Positions 8,977 to 16,298 of a stretch of DNA of 22,881 nucleotides are shown piece after piece. Every line of letters starts with the position of its first letter. Position 1 is the first letter of the stretch. The stretch comes from CAZZKF01 sp964654995. GTDB lineage: Bacteria > Pseudomonadota > Alphaproteobacteria > CAZZKF01. The DNA lies in contig CAZZKF010000040.1 in assembly GCA_964654995.1 (NCBI GenBank), positions 1 to 22,881 of the forward strand, written 5' to 3'. The notes under the pieces were generated by a model, which saw only the letters and a program-made list of their open reading frames with translations, ran no database searches and was not told where the DNA came from. The translations under genes were made by a program, and so were the position numbers.

Positions 8977-10158
8977 TCAGCCGTTTCCCTTGTTGTCCGG
9001 GCGGCCCGAATCGGTCCGTCGGGTCAGCACCAGGTCGTCGCGATGGATCATCTCGTCCCGGCCACGGTACCCGAGTCGGGCCTCGATTTCATCGCTTTTG
9101 TGGCCCATGATGGCGCGCGCGTCCGTCGCGCCGTAGGCGGCAAGCCCGCGCGCCACCTCGCGACCCTTGGCGGTCTCGACGATCACCGCATCGCCGCGCT
9201 CGAAGCTGCCGCGCACATCCGCAACCCCGGCCGGCAGCAGGCTGCCGCCGCGCGCCAGCGCCGCCGCCGCGCCGTCATCGATGACGATGGTGCCGGACGG
9301 ATTGAGGGCGCCGCCGATCCACTGCTTGCGGGCGCGTTGCGGGGTGATGCCGTCGGGCAGAAACCAGGTACCGCGCCCGCTTTCCTCGAAGCGGGCGATC
9401 GGCCTGATGGGGGCGCCGCCGATGATCGCCATGCGGCAGCCGGCGGACAGCGCAATGCGGGCGGCGGCGATCTTGGTCACCATGCCGCCGGAGCCGACCC
9501 CGGTTTTCTTCGGCCGGCCGGCCATCGCCTCGATCTCGGGGGTGAGCGCCCGGACCTCGGGGATCAGCCTGGCATCCGAATTGGCATCGGGGTCCGCGTC
9601 ATAGAAGCCGTCGACGTCCGAGAGCAGCACCAGACAATCGGCGCTGACCATCTGGGCGACGCGCGCCGCCAGGCGGTCGTTGTCGCCGAAGCGGATTTCG
9701 CTGGTCGCCACGGTGTCGTTTTCATTGATCACCGGCACCACGCCGAGCGCCAGCAGGCTGGCGAGCGTGCTCCGCGCATTCAGGTACCGCCGGCGCTCCT
9801 CGGTATCGCCGGGGGTGAGCAGGATCTGGGCCACCGTGATGCGATGACGCGCCAGCGTCTCCTCATAGGCGTGCGCCAGGCGGATCTGGCCGACGGCGGC
9901 GGCTGCCTGGCTGCGCTCGAGGGTGAGGCGCTGGCGGCCAAGCCCCAGGTGCCGGACGCCCAGCGCGATGGCGCCCGATGAGACGATCAGCACTTCCTGG
10001 CCGCGACCTTTCATCACCGCGACATCATCGGCCAGGCCGGCGAGCCACTTGCGGTGCAGCCGGCCACTTTCGGGATCGACAAGCAGGGCCGAGCCGATCT
10101 TGACGACGACGCGCTTGGCCGACCTGAGGCGCTCTCGGCTGTCCTGTGCCGCGGTCAT
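8977..10158 (-). CDS. proB: Glutamate 5-kinase
   Basis: The first and committed step of proline synthesis: ATP-dependent phosphorylation of glutamate, normally feedback-inhibited by proline. It has 393 residues. An N-terminal amino-acid kinase domain (about 14-265) has VVVKIGSALL, VSSGAIALG, NENDTVAT and DVDGFYDADP. A C-terminal PUA domain (about 285-375) begins at SGTIVIDDGA. The ATG overlaps the obgE stop by four bases (ATGA), so translation is coupled. No leader or attenuator is visible, so control is probably allosteric. Confidence 0.96.
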   Translation of the reverse strand: MTAAQDSRERLRSAKRVVVKIGSALLVDPESGRLHRKWLAGLADDVAVMKGRGQEVLIVSSGAIALGVRHLGLGRQRLTLERSQAAAAVGQIRLAHAYEETLARHRITVAQILLTPGDTEERRRYLNARSTLASLLALGVVPVINENDTVATSEIRFGDNDRLAARVAQMVSADCLVLLSDVDGFYDADPDANSDARLIPEVRALTPEIEAMAGRPKKTGVGSGGMVTKIAAARIALSAGCRMAIIGGAPIRPIARFEESGRGTWFLPDGITPQRARKQWIGGALNPSGTIVIDDGAAAALARGGSLLPAGVADVRGSFERGDAVIVETAKGREVARGLAAYGATDARAIMGHKSDEIEARLGYRGRDEMIHRDDLVLTRRTDSGRPDNKGNG

Positions 10159-11195
10159 GGCTGCCAGGCGGGTGCGGGCGCAGGTGACGAGGGCGCCTCG
10201 ACCGCGCGGGTTTCGGCGATGATTGCGGCAAGCGCATCAAGAACCGCCTCGCGGCCGGCGCCGGTGACCGCCGAAAGCGCGATGACCGGGGCGTCGGTGA
10301 TCGCCCGCAGGGCGCGCGTGCGCGCATCGATGTCGTCCTCGCCCAGGGCATCGCATTTGTTGAGCGCCACGACTTGCCTCTTGTCGGCAACCCCGTGGCC
10401 GTATTCTTCGAGCTCGGCCCGCACCGTGCGGTAGGCCGCCGCCACGTCCTCGAGCGTGCCGTCGACGAGATGCAGAAGCACGGGGCAGCGCTCGATATGC
10501 TTCAGGAACCGGTCGCCGAGCCCGACCCCGTCGTGCGCGCCTTCGATCAGCCCGGGGATGTCGGCCAGAACGATCTCGCGGCCGCGATGGTAGGCGACGC
10601 CGAGGCCCGGATTGAGCGTGGTGAACGGGTATTCGGCGATTTTCGGGCGCGCCCGGGTGACACAGGCGAGAAAGGTCGACTTGCCGGCATTGGGCAGGCC
10701 GATGATGCCGACATCGGCAATCACCTTGAGGCGCAGCCGGATCCACATTTCGCGCCCCGGCTCGCCCGGCCTGGTTTGCCGCGGCGCCCGGTTGGTCGAG
10801 CTCTTGAAGCGGGTGTTGCCGAGCCCGCCGCGCCCGCCTTCGAGGAGCCGCACCCGCTGCCCCACTTCTGTGAGATCGGCGAGCACGATGCCGCTTTCCT
10901 CGTCCACCACTTCGGTGCCGACCGGAACCTTGAGCACCACGTCGGCGCCGCCCGCGCCGGTGCGGTTGCGGCCCATGCCGGGGCGCCCGTTCCTGGCCTT
11001 GAAATGCTGTTGGAAGCGATAGTCGATCAGGGTGTTGAGGCCGGCCACCGCCTCGACCCAGACATCGCCGCCGCGCCCGCCGTCGCCGCCGTCGGGGCCG
11101 CCGAACTCGATGTATTTCTCGCGCCGGAAGCTCAGGCAGCCGTGGCCGCCGGCGCCGCTGCGCACATAGACCTTGGCTTCATCGAGAAACTTCAT
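10155..11195 (-). CDS. obgE: GTPase ObgE/CgtA
   Basis: An essential ribosome-associated GTPase involved in 50S assembly and growth control. The ATG at 11195 gives 346 residues starting MKFLDEAKVYVRSG, the family's standard N terminus, preceded by GGAAGCG. The frame is open to 11255, but that extension crosses the promoter-proximal leader and is not conserved. The Obg fold (1-158) has the usual Gly-rich loops. The G domain shows G1 GLPNAGKS (166-173), G2 FTT (191-193), G3 DIPG (212-215) and G4 NKCD (279-282). There is no long C-terminal acidic domain; the protein ends in a short Pro/Ala-rich tail. It lies after the rpmA terminator. Confidence 0.96.
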   Translation of the reverse strand: MKFLDEAKVYVRSGAGGHGCLSFRREKYIEFGGPDGGDGGRGGDVWVEAVAGLNTLIDYRFQQHFKARNGRPGMGRNRTGAGGADVVLKVPVGTEVVDEESGIVLADLTEVGQRVRLLEGGRGGLGNTRFKSSTNRAPRQTRPGEPGREMWIRLRLKVIADVGIIGLPNAGKSTFLACVTRARPKIAEYPFTTLNPGLGVAYHRGREIVLADIPGLIEGAHDGVGLGDRFLKHIERCPVLLHLVDGTLEDVAAAYRTVRAELEEYGHGVADKRQVVALNKCDALGEDDIDARTRALRAITDAPVIALSAVTGAGREAVLDALAAIIAETRAVEAPSSPAPAPAWQP

Positions 11196-11253
11196 CGCTT
11201 CCATTCCACCTGGCGCCGGAGCCCGGGTAATATACACGCTGTCGGGCGCGCAC

Positions 11254-11279
11254 AAAAAAGGGGAACGGCTACGTTCCCC
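11254..11279 (-). terminator. Rho-independent terminator between rpmA and obgE
   Basis: On the minus strand a perfect eight-base stem GGGGAACG-TAGC-CGTTCCCC (11279-11260) is followed directly by six T (11259-11254). It ends the rplU-rpmA message or limits read-through into obgE, allowing the ribosomal proteins to be made in excess over the GTPase. No obvious separate obgE promoter is seen in the remaining 58 bases, so partial read-through is likely. Confidence 0.85.
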
Positions 11280-11285
11280 GATCCT

Positions 11286-11331
11286 GGCTCCTGCCCCCGG
11301 CGGCGCATCGCCGGTTCATTGGACAGGAGCC
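11286..11331 (-). other. Long stem-loop in the rpmA 3' untranslated region
   Basis: GGCTCCTG (11286-11293) pairs with CAGGAGCC (11324-11331), enclosing an inner six-base stem CCGGCG/CGCCGG (11297-11302 with 11309-11314). The structure begins immediately after the rpmA stop codon and precedes the terminator hairpin. It may protect the 3' end of the ribosomal protein mRNA. The role is inferred; the base pairing is visible in the sequence. Confidence 0.5.
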
Positions 11332-11589
11332 CTATGACGGCTCGACGACCGAGACGAACTGCCGGCCGGCCTTGCCGCGCCTGAACTTGACCTGGCCTTC
11401 AACCAGCGCGAACAGCGTATGGTCCTTGCCGATGCCGACGCCGGGGCCGGGGTGCCACTTGGTGCCGCGCTGGCGGATGATGATGTTGCCGGGGATCACG
11501 CGCTCACCACCGAATTTCTTGACGCCCAGGCGCCGGCCGATCGAATCGCGGCCGTTGCGCGATGAGCCGCCTGCTTTCTTGTGTGCCAT
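11332..11589 (-). CDS. rpmA: 50S ribosomal protein bL27
   Basis: An 85-residue ribosomal protein whose N terminus reaches the peptidyl transferase centre. The sequence MAHKKAGGSSRNGRDS and the following GRRLGVKKFGGE and GNIIIRQRGTK are diagnostic. There is no N-terminal extension of the Firmicutes type, so no processing is needed. Its ATG overlaps the rplU stop codon (TGATG), coupling the two subunits. Confidence 0.98.
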   Translation of the reverse strand: MAHKKAGGSSRNGRDSIGRRLGVKKFGGERVIPGNIIIRQRGTKWHPGPGVGIGKDHTLFALVEGQVKFRRGKAGRQFVSVVEPS

Positions 11590-12185
11590 CAGCTCGTCTC
11601 CTTGCCCTTGGCCGGCGTCTTCTTGGCCGCGGGCTTTTTCGCGGTCGTCTTGGCGGCCGCCTTCTTCGGTGCCGCTTTCTTCTCGGCCGGCTTGTCGGCC
11701 GCAGCCTTCTTGGCCGCCGGTTTCTTGGCCGGGGCCTTCTTGGCCTCCTTGGCGTCCGTCTTGGCCTCAGTGGCCTTGGTCTTCTCCGGGGCCGGGGCCT
11801 TCTTGGCCGCCGTCTTGGCCTCGGCCGCCTCGGCCTTGTCCGCGGCCTTCTTGGGCGCCGCCGCCTTTTTCGCCGTCGTTGCAATCTCGGTGATGCGCAG
11901 CACGGTGAGATCCTGGCGGTGGCCCTGGCGGCGGCGGTAATTCTTGCGCCGCTTTTTCTTGAAGACGATGATCTTCTTGCCCCGTGTCTGCTCGACGATC
12001 TCGGCGCTCACCCGGGCGCCGTCGATGCGCGGCGTGCCGAGCGTGACCTTGGCCTCGCCGGCAATCATCAGCACCTCGTCGAGCGTGACCTTGGCGCCGG
12101 CCTCGCCGGCCAGGCGCTCGACGGTGATCACGTCATCCTTGGCAACCTTGTATTGCTTGCCGCCGGTTTTGATTATTGCAAACAT
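11589..12185 (-). CDS. rplU: 50S ribosomal protein bL21 with long Lys/Ala-rich C-terminal extension
   Basis: Residues 1-103 form a normal bL21 (MFAIIKTGGKQYKV at the start and the rRNA-binding stretch KKKRRKNYRRRQGHRQ at 76-91). An extra 95 residues (104-198) consist almost only of Lys, Ala, Pro, Glu and Thr, resembling histone H1 or AlgP-type tails. Extended bL21 proteins are known in alphaproteobacteria, but tail length varies widely. The tail is likely disordered and might bind rRNA or DNA. The ATG at 12185 is preceded by GTGAG, about 95 bases downstream of the predicted transcription start. No frameshift is needed; rpmA begins on its stop codon. Confidence 0.95.
   Translation of the reverse strand: MFAIIKTGGKQYKVAKDDVITVERLAGEAGAKVTLDEVLMIAGEAKVTLGTPRIDGARVSAEIVEQTRGKKIIVFKKKRRKNYRRRQGHRQDLTVLRITEIATTAKKAAAPKKAADKAEAAEAKTAAKKAPAPEKTKATEAKTDAKEAKKAPAKKPAAKKAAADKPAEKKAAPKKAAAKTTAKKPAAKKTPAKGKETS
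11592..11876 (-). repeat. Low-complexity repeats encoding the bL21 tail
   Basis: The DNA for the tail is built from imperfect repeats of an AAGAAGGCC/GCCAAGAAG-like unit (seen as cttcttggcc and similar on the plus strand), many copies over about 285 bases. Such runs expand and contract by slippage, which explains the variable tail length in related proteins. The plus strand here gives long spurious open frames. Confidence 0.75.
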
Positions 12186-12288
12186 CGCTCACTGCCGGGG
12201 TTGGGGCCAAAACCATCGCCAGAGCCGACTGCCGGGCGCACGCCACGGGCGGCCCGGCCGATCCGCGGCCGTCGGCAAAGGACGGCGA

Positions 12289-12316
12289 AATATAACGCCA
12301 CACCGGCTTGTGTCAA
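12289..12316 (-). promoter_or_regulatory. Sigma-70-type promoter of rplU-rpmA
   Basis: On the minus strand TTGACA (12316-12311) and TATATT (12294-12289) are separated by 16 bases. The -35 is a perfect consensus and the -10 has five of six matches, exceptional for a high-GC alphaproteobacterium. The predicted start lies near 12282, leaving a roughly 95-base leader to the rplU ATG, rich in GC inverted repeats. It probably drives the ribosomal protein pair at high level. Confidence 0.75.
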
Positions 12317-12383
12317 TGGTTTTGCACCGGTTCCGGCGCACCGTTGCCGTCGGCCTGCCGGTTCCCACCCGGTTCCCGCACTC

Positions 12384-12412
12384 TTGCGGGCGCGCAAGGG
12401 TTGGGCTAGGTT
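12384..12412 (+). promoter_or_regulatory. Candidate promoter of tRNA-Ser
   Basis: TTGCGG (12384-12389) and TAGGTT (12407-12412) are 17 bases apart, and the -10 lies 26 bases before the tRNA. The -35 overlaps a six-base hairpin CCCGCA/TGCGGG (12375-12390). The match is moderate, but the position is right for a tRNA with a short leader. Confidence 0.4.
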
Positions 12413-12438
12413 GCCGGCCGTGGCCCGAAGTGCCCAGC

Positions 12439-12528
12439 GGAGGGGTGCCGGAGTGGTCGAACGGGGCGGTCTCGAAAACCGTTGTACGCTTGCGCGTACC
12501 GAGGGTTCGAATCCCTCCCCCTCCGCCA
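12439..12528 (+). tRNA. tRNA-Ser (anticodon CGA)
   Basis: A 90-base class II tRNA. The acceptor stem is GGAGGGG (12439-12445) with CCCCTCC (12518-12524), then discriminator G and an encoded CCA (12526-12528). The anticodon loop CTCGAAA carries CGA at 12473-12475, reading UCG serine codons. A long variable arm built on GTACG/CGTAC follows, then the T arm GAGGG-TTCGAAT-CCCTC. The overall layout matches E. coli tRNA-Ser(CGA). It is the last housekeeping element before the accessory sugar cluster. Confidence 0.96.
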
Positions 12529-12611
12529 ACGAGTCTTAAGCGAACCGGAGTCTCCGGGTCGTCTCGGCACCCGATTGTCATAACGATTTTCCGTCCCCGC
12601 CGTTTTTCACG

Positions 12612-12640
12612 TTGCCGTCCAGCACAAAGGCAGGTAGATT
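12612..12640 (+). promoter_or_regulatory. Candidate promoter of the GH78 gene
   Basis: TTGCCG (12612-12617) and TAGATT (12635-12640) are separated by exactly 17 bases. The predicted start (about 12647) falls on the first bases of the palindromic operator, the layout expected for repressor control. Each hexamer has four of six consensus bases. Confidence 0.5.
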
Positions 12641-12645
12641 TCCAC

Positions 12646-12662
12646 AATTGGTCTTACCAATT
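12646..12662. promoter_or_regulatory. GntR/FadR-type operator palindrome before GH78
   Basis: AATTGGT-CTT-ACCAATT is a perfect 7+3+7 palindrome. It fits the TNGTNNNACNA pattern of FadR-subfamily GntR repressors (LldR, PdhR and FadR bind related sites). It overlaps the predicted transcription start of the GH78 promoter, so binding should repress. A near-identical core (TTGGCCTTACCAA on the minus strand) occurs at 22409-22421, before the opposing operon. Confidence 0.7.
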
Positions 12663-12689
12663 TAAGCGTGGTCGTGGGCCTGGGAGGTA

Positions 12690-12860
12690 ATGCTGGCAGC
12701 AAGACCCCGCCCGAGCATGAAAACCCGCAACGACCGGAGCAACAAGATGGCGAACAGCGGGGTCGTTCAACAGGTTCGGTGGTCTCGATTAAAGGCGAAA
12801 CCGAGCGTCGTTTATCATATGGCCTTTGGTGAGCCCGGCCGCCATGGGACGATGCGCTGA
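12690..12860 (+). CDS. Possible 56-residue leader ORF overlapping the GH78 start
   Basis: An ATG at 12690 preceded closely by GGGAGG opens a 56-codon frame whose TGA shares bases with the GH78 ATG (TGATG). It is basic (many Arg and Lys) with no family I recognise. For: a ribosome-binding-like sequence and the coupled end. Against: the spacing of GGGAGG to ATG is only two bases, and codon third positions are less G/C-rich than in the neighbouring genes. It could be a coupling peptide, or noise in a structured leader. Confidence 0.2.
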   Translation: MLAARPRPSMKTRNDRSNKMANSGVVQQVRWSRLKAKPSVVYHMAFGEPGRHGTMR

Positions 12861-15424
12861 TGTACCGCCGCGCACGTTTCATCTGGACGGCCGCACAGCC
12901 GATCGACCGCGAGGTGACCTTTCGCAGCCTGTTGCGCGACGGGCCGGTGCGGCGCGACGACGGGGTCAATCGCTGGTTTCTGTTCCGCCGGACCTTCGCA
13001 TTGCCGGGTGCGGCCGATGAAGCCGATCTGTCGATCACCGTCGATGGCCGCTATGTGCTGTATGTCAACGGCCATCGGGTCGGGCGCGGGCCGGTGCGGT
13101 CAAGCCCTGATTATTTGCGCGTCGATCGCCACGACATCGCCCCCTTTCTGGAGGTGGGCGAAAACGCGATTGCCGTGCTGGTTCACGTCTACGGCGTCGA
13201 TACCGGCTGGTACGAGACCGCCAAGGCCTACTGGCAGACAATCTTCGGCGATGGCGGCCTCTATTGCGAGGGCTGCGTCCGCTGTGGCACTGAAACCATC
13301 GACATTCTTTCGGATACCGACTGGCGGTGTCTGGAATGCCAGGCCTGGCGCCGGGATGTGCCGCGCAGCGGCTGGGGCCAGGGCTTCATCGAGGATTTCG
13401 ATGCCAGCAAGATGCCGCAGGGATGGACGCAGGCGGGCTTCAATGATTCGGACTGGGAACCGGTCCACGAGCTGATCGTCGAGCCGGGCCCCGAAGATGC
13501 CGCCAAGGGCTGGGGGCCGATCGAGCCGTTTCCGGTGCTGTGCCCCCGCGAAATCCCGCCGCTTCCCGAAACGCCGCTGGCGCCCGACCGGATCGTCGCC
13601 GTCCACGGCGTGACCCCGAAGCCCGAATTGGCGCTCGATCGCCGCCTTTATGACGAGCCTCTCAAGCCGCTGCCGGGCGGCTTGATCGAAAATGCCGAGG
13701 CGCTGCTGCACCCCGATGACGCGGCAAGCCTGATCCGCACGGCGCCGGGCTGCGATGTTGCGGTGGTGCTGGCGTTTGATTGCCCCCATTCGGGCTATCC
13801 GTTCATTGAGATTGAGGCGCGCGGCGGCGAAGTGATCGAGGTCGGCGTGGCCGAAACCATCCCCGGCGAATTTTCCGGGGAGTGGCCCGAGAAACCACGG
13901 CTTGTGCGCGAAAGCTATCTCGATTGTGCGCATCTGTTCCGCTATACCGCGCGCGCCGGCGTACAACGCTTCGAAAAATTCGAATGGACGGCGGTGCGCT
14001 ACCTGCAGCTTGTGGTGCGCAATGCGCCGGACGGTGTGAAGATCCGCCATGTCGGGTCGGTCTCGACCCATTATCCGGTTGATTATCGGGGAAAATTCGA
14101 ATGTTCCGATGACCTTCTCAACAAGCTGTGGACGGTCGGGCGTTATACGGCATTGCAGTGCACGCACGATGCCTGGTGTGATGGGCCGAGCCGGGAGAAC
14201 CGGCAGTGGATCGGCGACGGCCTCGTCCACTTTCTGATCGATGCCGCGGCCTTTGGTCCCAGCAGTCAGGCCGTCGATCGACAGTTTCTGCTGCACGCGA
14301 TGGAGGCGCAGCGCCGCGACGGCCTGCTGGAGATGTTCGCCCCCGGCGATCACCACGCCAACAGCATCGTCATTCCCGATTTCAGCCTGCACTGGATTTG
14401 CGCCGCCCGGCACTACCTGATGCACACTGGCGATCTCGGCACTGCGGAAGAGGTTTTCCCGGTCGTCCAGCGGGTGCTGGCCTGGTTCGAGCGCCATGTC
14501 GGGCCCAACGATCTTCTGGTCGATATTCCGCACTGGCATTTCATCGAGTGGGCCAAGGTGGGACGGCGCGGCGAGGCGGCGATCATCAATGCCATGTTCG
14601 CCGGCGCCTTGGGCGCGGCCGCTGATCTTGCCGTCCATCTTGACTATGGTCGAGCGAAGCAACGCTATGAGGTGCTGGCGGCGCGGATCAAGGCGGCGCT
14701 CAATGCCCGACACTGGGATGCAGGCCGCGGCGCCTATGTCGATTCGGTCGACCCCGATAGCGGTCTTCAGGATCGGCAGATCTCGCAGCAGGCCAATGCG
14801 GCGATGATCCTGTGGGACATTGCGCCGACGGACCGTTGGCCGGCGATGATCGCCCGCATCACCGATCCCGATCGCCTCAAACTCACCGCCGTGCCGCCGA
14901 TCGTCTGCACCGACGAGCCGTTCGATCCGGACGAGGACGTGGTGCGGGCCAACACCTATTTCAGCCATTTTGTCTACAGCGCGCTGGCCAGGGCCGGGCG
15001 CTTCGATCTGGCACTCGAACAGATGCGCCGCTTCTACCGGCCGATGCTGGAGGCCGGGGCGCGGACGCTGTGGGAAAGTTTCGAGCCCATCGCCAGTTTA
15101 TGCCATGCCTTTTCGGCGACACCCGTCCACCAGCTTTCGGCTCACGCTTTGGGGATCGCGCCCATGGCCCCCGGATTCGCCCGGTTTCAGGTGGCACCGC
15201 AACCCGCCGACCTCGATTTCGCCCGCGGCGTCTATCCCACCGTGCGCGGCGATATCGCGGTTGAATGGACGCGCAGCGAGGACGCGTTCGATCTGGTGCT
15301 CACGGTTCCCGAGGGCACGCGGGCCGAGATCATTCCACCGCCGTCTTACGAGGCCAAAGAACGGCTGGATCCCCTGCCACCCGGCCGACATCGACTGATC
15401 TTGCGGCGTACTGATCCGGGTTGA
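12860..15424 (+). CDS. Glycoside hydrolase family 78, alpha-L-rhamnosidase-like
   Basis: An 854-residue protein expected to release terminal alpha-L-rhamnose from glycosides or oligosaccharides by an inverting mechanism. An N-terminal carbohydrate-binding-like beta domain (about 35-190, ITVDGRYVLYVNG) is followed by a second beta domain (about 290-405), an (alpha/alpha)6 catalytic domain (about 420-760) and a C-terminal beta sandwich (about 765-850, HQLSAHALGIAPMAPGF). The GH78 acid motif is DGPSRENRQWIGDG (from Asp441, Glu446), and the likely base is Glu739 in TLWESF. No signal peptide is present, so it should act in the cytoplasm on imported substrate. An unusual cysteine cluster (C136, C139, C142, C157, C160) sits in the N-terminal domain. 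Its exact sugar specificity is inferred, not shown. Confidence 0.87.
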   Translation: MYRRARFIWTAAQPIDREVTFRSLLRDGPVRRDDGVNRWFLFRRTFALPGAADEADLSITVDGRYVLYVNGHRVGRGPVRSSPDYLRVDRHDIAPFLEVGENAIAVLVHVYGVDTGWYETAKAYWQTIFGDGGLYCEGCVRCGTETIDILSDTDWRCLECQAWRRDVPRSGWGQGFIEDFDASKMPQGWTQAGFNDSDWEPVHELIVEPGPEDAAKGWGPIEPFPVLCPREIPPLPETPLAPDRIVAVHGVTPKPELALDRRLYDEPLKPLPGGLIENAEALLHPDDAASLIRTAPGCDVAVVLAFDCPHSGYPFIEIEARGGEVIEVGVAETIPGEFSGEWPEKPRLVRESYLDCAHLFRYTARAGVQRFEKFEWTAVRYLQLVVRNAPDGVKIRHVGSVSTHYPVDYRGKFECSDDLLNKLWTVGRYTALQCTHDAWCDGPSRENRQWIGDGLVHFLIDAAAFGPSSQAVDRQFLLHAMEAQRRDGLLEMFAPGDHHANSIVIPDFSLHWICAARHYLMHTGDLGTAEEVFPVVQRVLAWFERHVGPNDLLVDIPHWHFIEWAKVGRRGEAAIINAMFAGALGAAADLAVHLDYGRAKQRYEVLAARIKAALNARHWDAGRGAYVDSVDPDSGLQDRQISQQANAAMILWDIAPTDRWPAMIARITDPDRLKLTAVPPIVCTDEPFDPDEDVVRANTYFSHFVYSALARAGRFDLALEQMRRFYRPMLEAGARTLWESFEPIASLCHAFSATPVHQLSAHALGIAPMAPGFARFQVAPQPADLDFARGVYPTVRGDIAVEWTRSEDAFDLVLTVPEGTRAEIIPPPSYEAKERLDPLPPGRHRLILRRTDPG

Positions 15425-15446
15425 ACGGGTCTGCCGTCCAGCCGGC

Positions 15447-16298
15447 TCATGCCCCGGCCCGCTGATCGACCGGTCGCGGCCAGATGATCGGAAACATCGG
15501 CCCGTCCAGGGCATCGCCGGGCTTGAGCCCGGCGTCGAAGGTGGGGATGTTGGTCTTGTTGTCCCGTTCGATGTAGCGGGCATCGTCGCCGCACCAGCGC
15601 GTCGCCAGCACCCGCCGTCGCCGTCCGACCCGTTCGGCGCCTTGGGCGCCATGCAGGATCATCGCCTGAAACACCAGGCAATCGCCGGGCGCGACGTCCC
15701 AGCTTACGATGTCGTAATCGTCGCGCCGCGCGTCGATATCGGGGACCGGCGGCAGATCGCCCTCGTAGGGCGCCTGATCGTCGCTGAAGGTCACCGGGCT
15801 GTACAGCACATCCCAGCGGTGCGAGCCGCGCACGAACTCGACACCGGTCGCCCTTGGCACCGGATCGAGCGGCAGCCACAGGGTGCAGACCTGAAAGCCG
15901 TCAACCCGCCAGTAGGGTTGGTCCTGGTGCCAGGGGGTCGGCGCCACTTTGCCGGGTTCCTTGATGAACACCTGGTCGTAAAAGAAAGTGACGCGGGCCG
16001 ATTGCATCAGGGCGGCAACAATTTCACCGGCCGGGGAGTCAAAGACGAAAGCGCGGAAGTCCGGCAGCCGCGTCCAGACATCGACATCGAAGAAGAATTC
16101 GCCGTCCGCGTCGGCCTGGGCATAGGACTGCGCCAGCGGCCCGTGTTCGACTTTGGCGTGCTCGAAGGCGACGCGCAGGGCCTCGATCCAGCCGGGATCG
16201 AAGATGCGGCGCAGACAGACAACCCCGTCCCTCTGGTAGGTCTCGATCTCGGCGTCGGTCACGGCGCGCAAGGGCGCGCTTTTGCCATATCGGGTCAT
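15447..16298 (-). CDS. Phytanoyl-CoA dioxygenase (PhyH) family Fe(II)/2-oxoglutarate oxygenase
   Basis: The ATG at 16298 (283 residues) overlaps the stop of the upstream oxidoreductase gene by four bases (ATGA); the longer open frame runs into that gene and is rejected. The double-stranded beta-helix iron site is complete: His124 and Asp126 in TPWHQDQPYW, and His216 in ILHGAQG. An Arg-rich stretch (226-229) offers the 2-oxoglutarate carboxylate ligand. PhyH-family enzymes hydroxylate many small molecules (phytanoyl-CoA, ectoine, methylated or phosphonate compounds). As the last gene of a sugar-catabolic operon it may oxidise a sugar side group or remove an O-methyl group (inference). It ends 22 bases from the facing GH78 gene, with no clear terminator between. 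Confidence 0.87.
   Translation of the reverse strand: MTRYGKSAPLRAVTDAEIETYQRDGVVCLRRIFDPGWIEALRVAFEHAKVEHGPLAQSYAQADADGEFFFDVDVWTRLPDFRAFVFDSPAGEIVAALMQSARVTFFYDQVFIKEPGKVAPTPWHQDQPYWRVDGFQVCTLWLPLDPVPRATGVEFVRGSHRWDVLYSPVTFSDDQAPYEGDLPPVPDIDARRDDYDIVSWDVAPGDCLVFQAMILHGAQGAERVGRRRRVLATRWCGDDARYIERDNKTNIPTFDAGLKPGDALDGPMFPIIWPRPVDQRAGA

Larger units (their letters stand above)
12529..12859. other. Intergenic region between tRNA-Ser and the GH78 gene
   Basis: About 330 bases with no convincing protein gene. It contains the promoter and GntR-type operator listed separately, plus a 5' leader of roughly 210 bases. The leader has an eight-base inverted repeat GACCCCGC (12703-12710) / GCGGGGTC (12757-12764) and a weak 56-codon frame ending on the GH78 start. 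A clear tRNA terminator is not visible; the CCGGAG/CTCCGG repeat near 12545 lacks a T run. The segment is more AT-rich than its surroundings. Confidence 0.6.

Noticed and set aside
7509..9981. Long plus-strand frames opposite nadD, proA and proB
   Set aside because: Shadows of well-conserved minus-strand genes; no motifs of their own.
12173..12529. Minus-strand frame beginning MAEGEGFEPSVR across the tRNA
   Set aside because: It is the antisense of tRNA-Ser; this EGFEPS-type peptide is a well-known false prediction over serine tRNA genes.
11562..12539. 325-codon plus-strand frame rich in Gly, Leu and Arg
   Set aside because: Complement of the bL21 low-complexity tail and then the tRNA; composition is an artefact of the repeats.
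12607..13038. 143-codon minus-strand frame across the GH78 promoter
   Set aside because: It crosses the operator and the GH78 start and has no recognisable domain.
13100..14968. 622-codon minus-strand open frame
   Set aside because: It is opposite the GH78 gene, whose catalytic motifs are clear; the frame is open only because of GC-rich codon bias.
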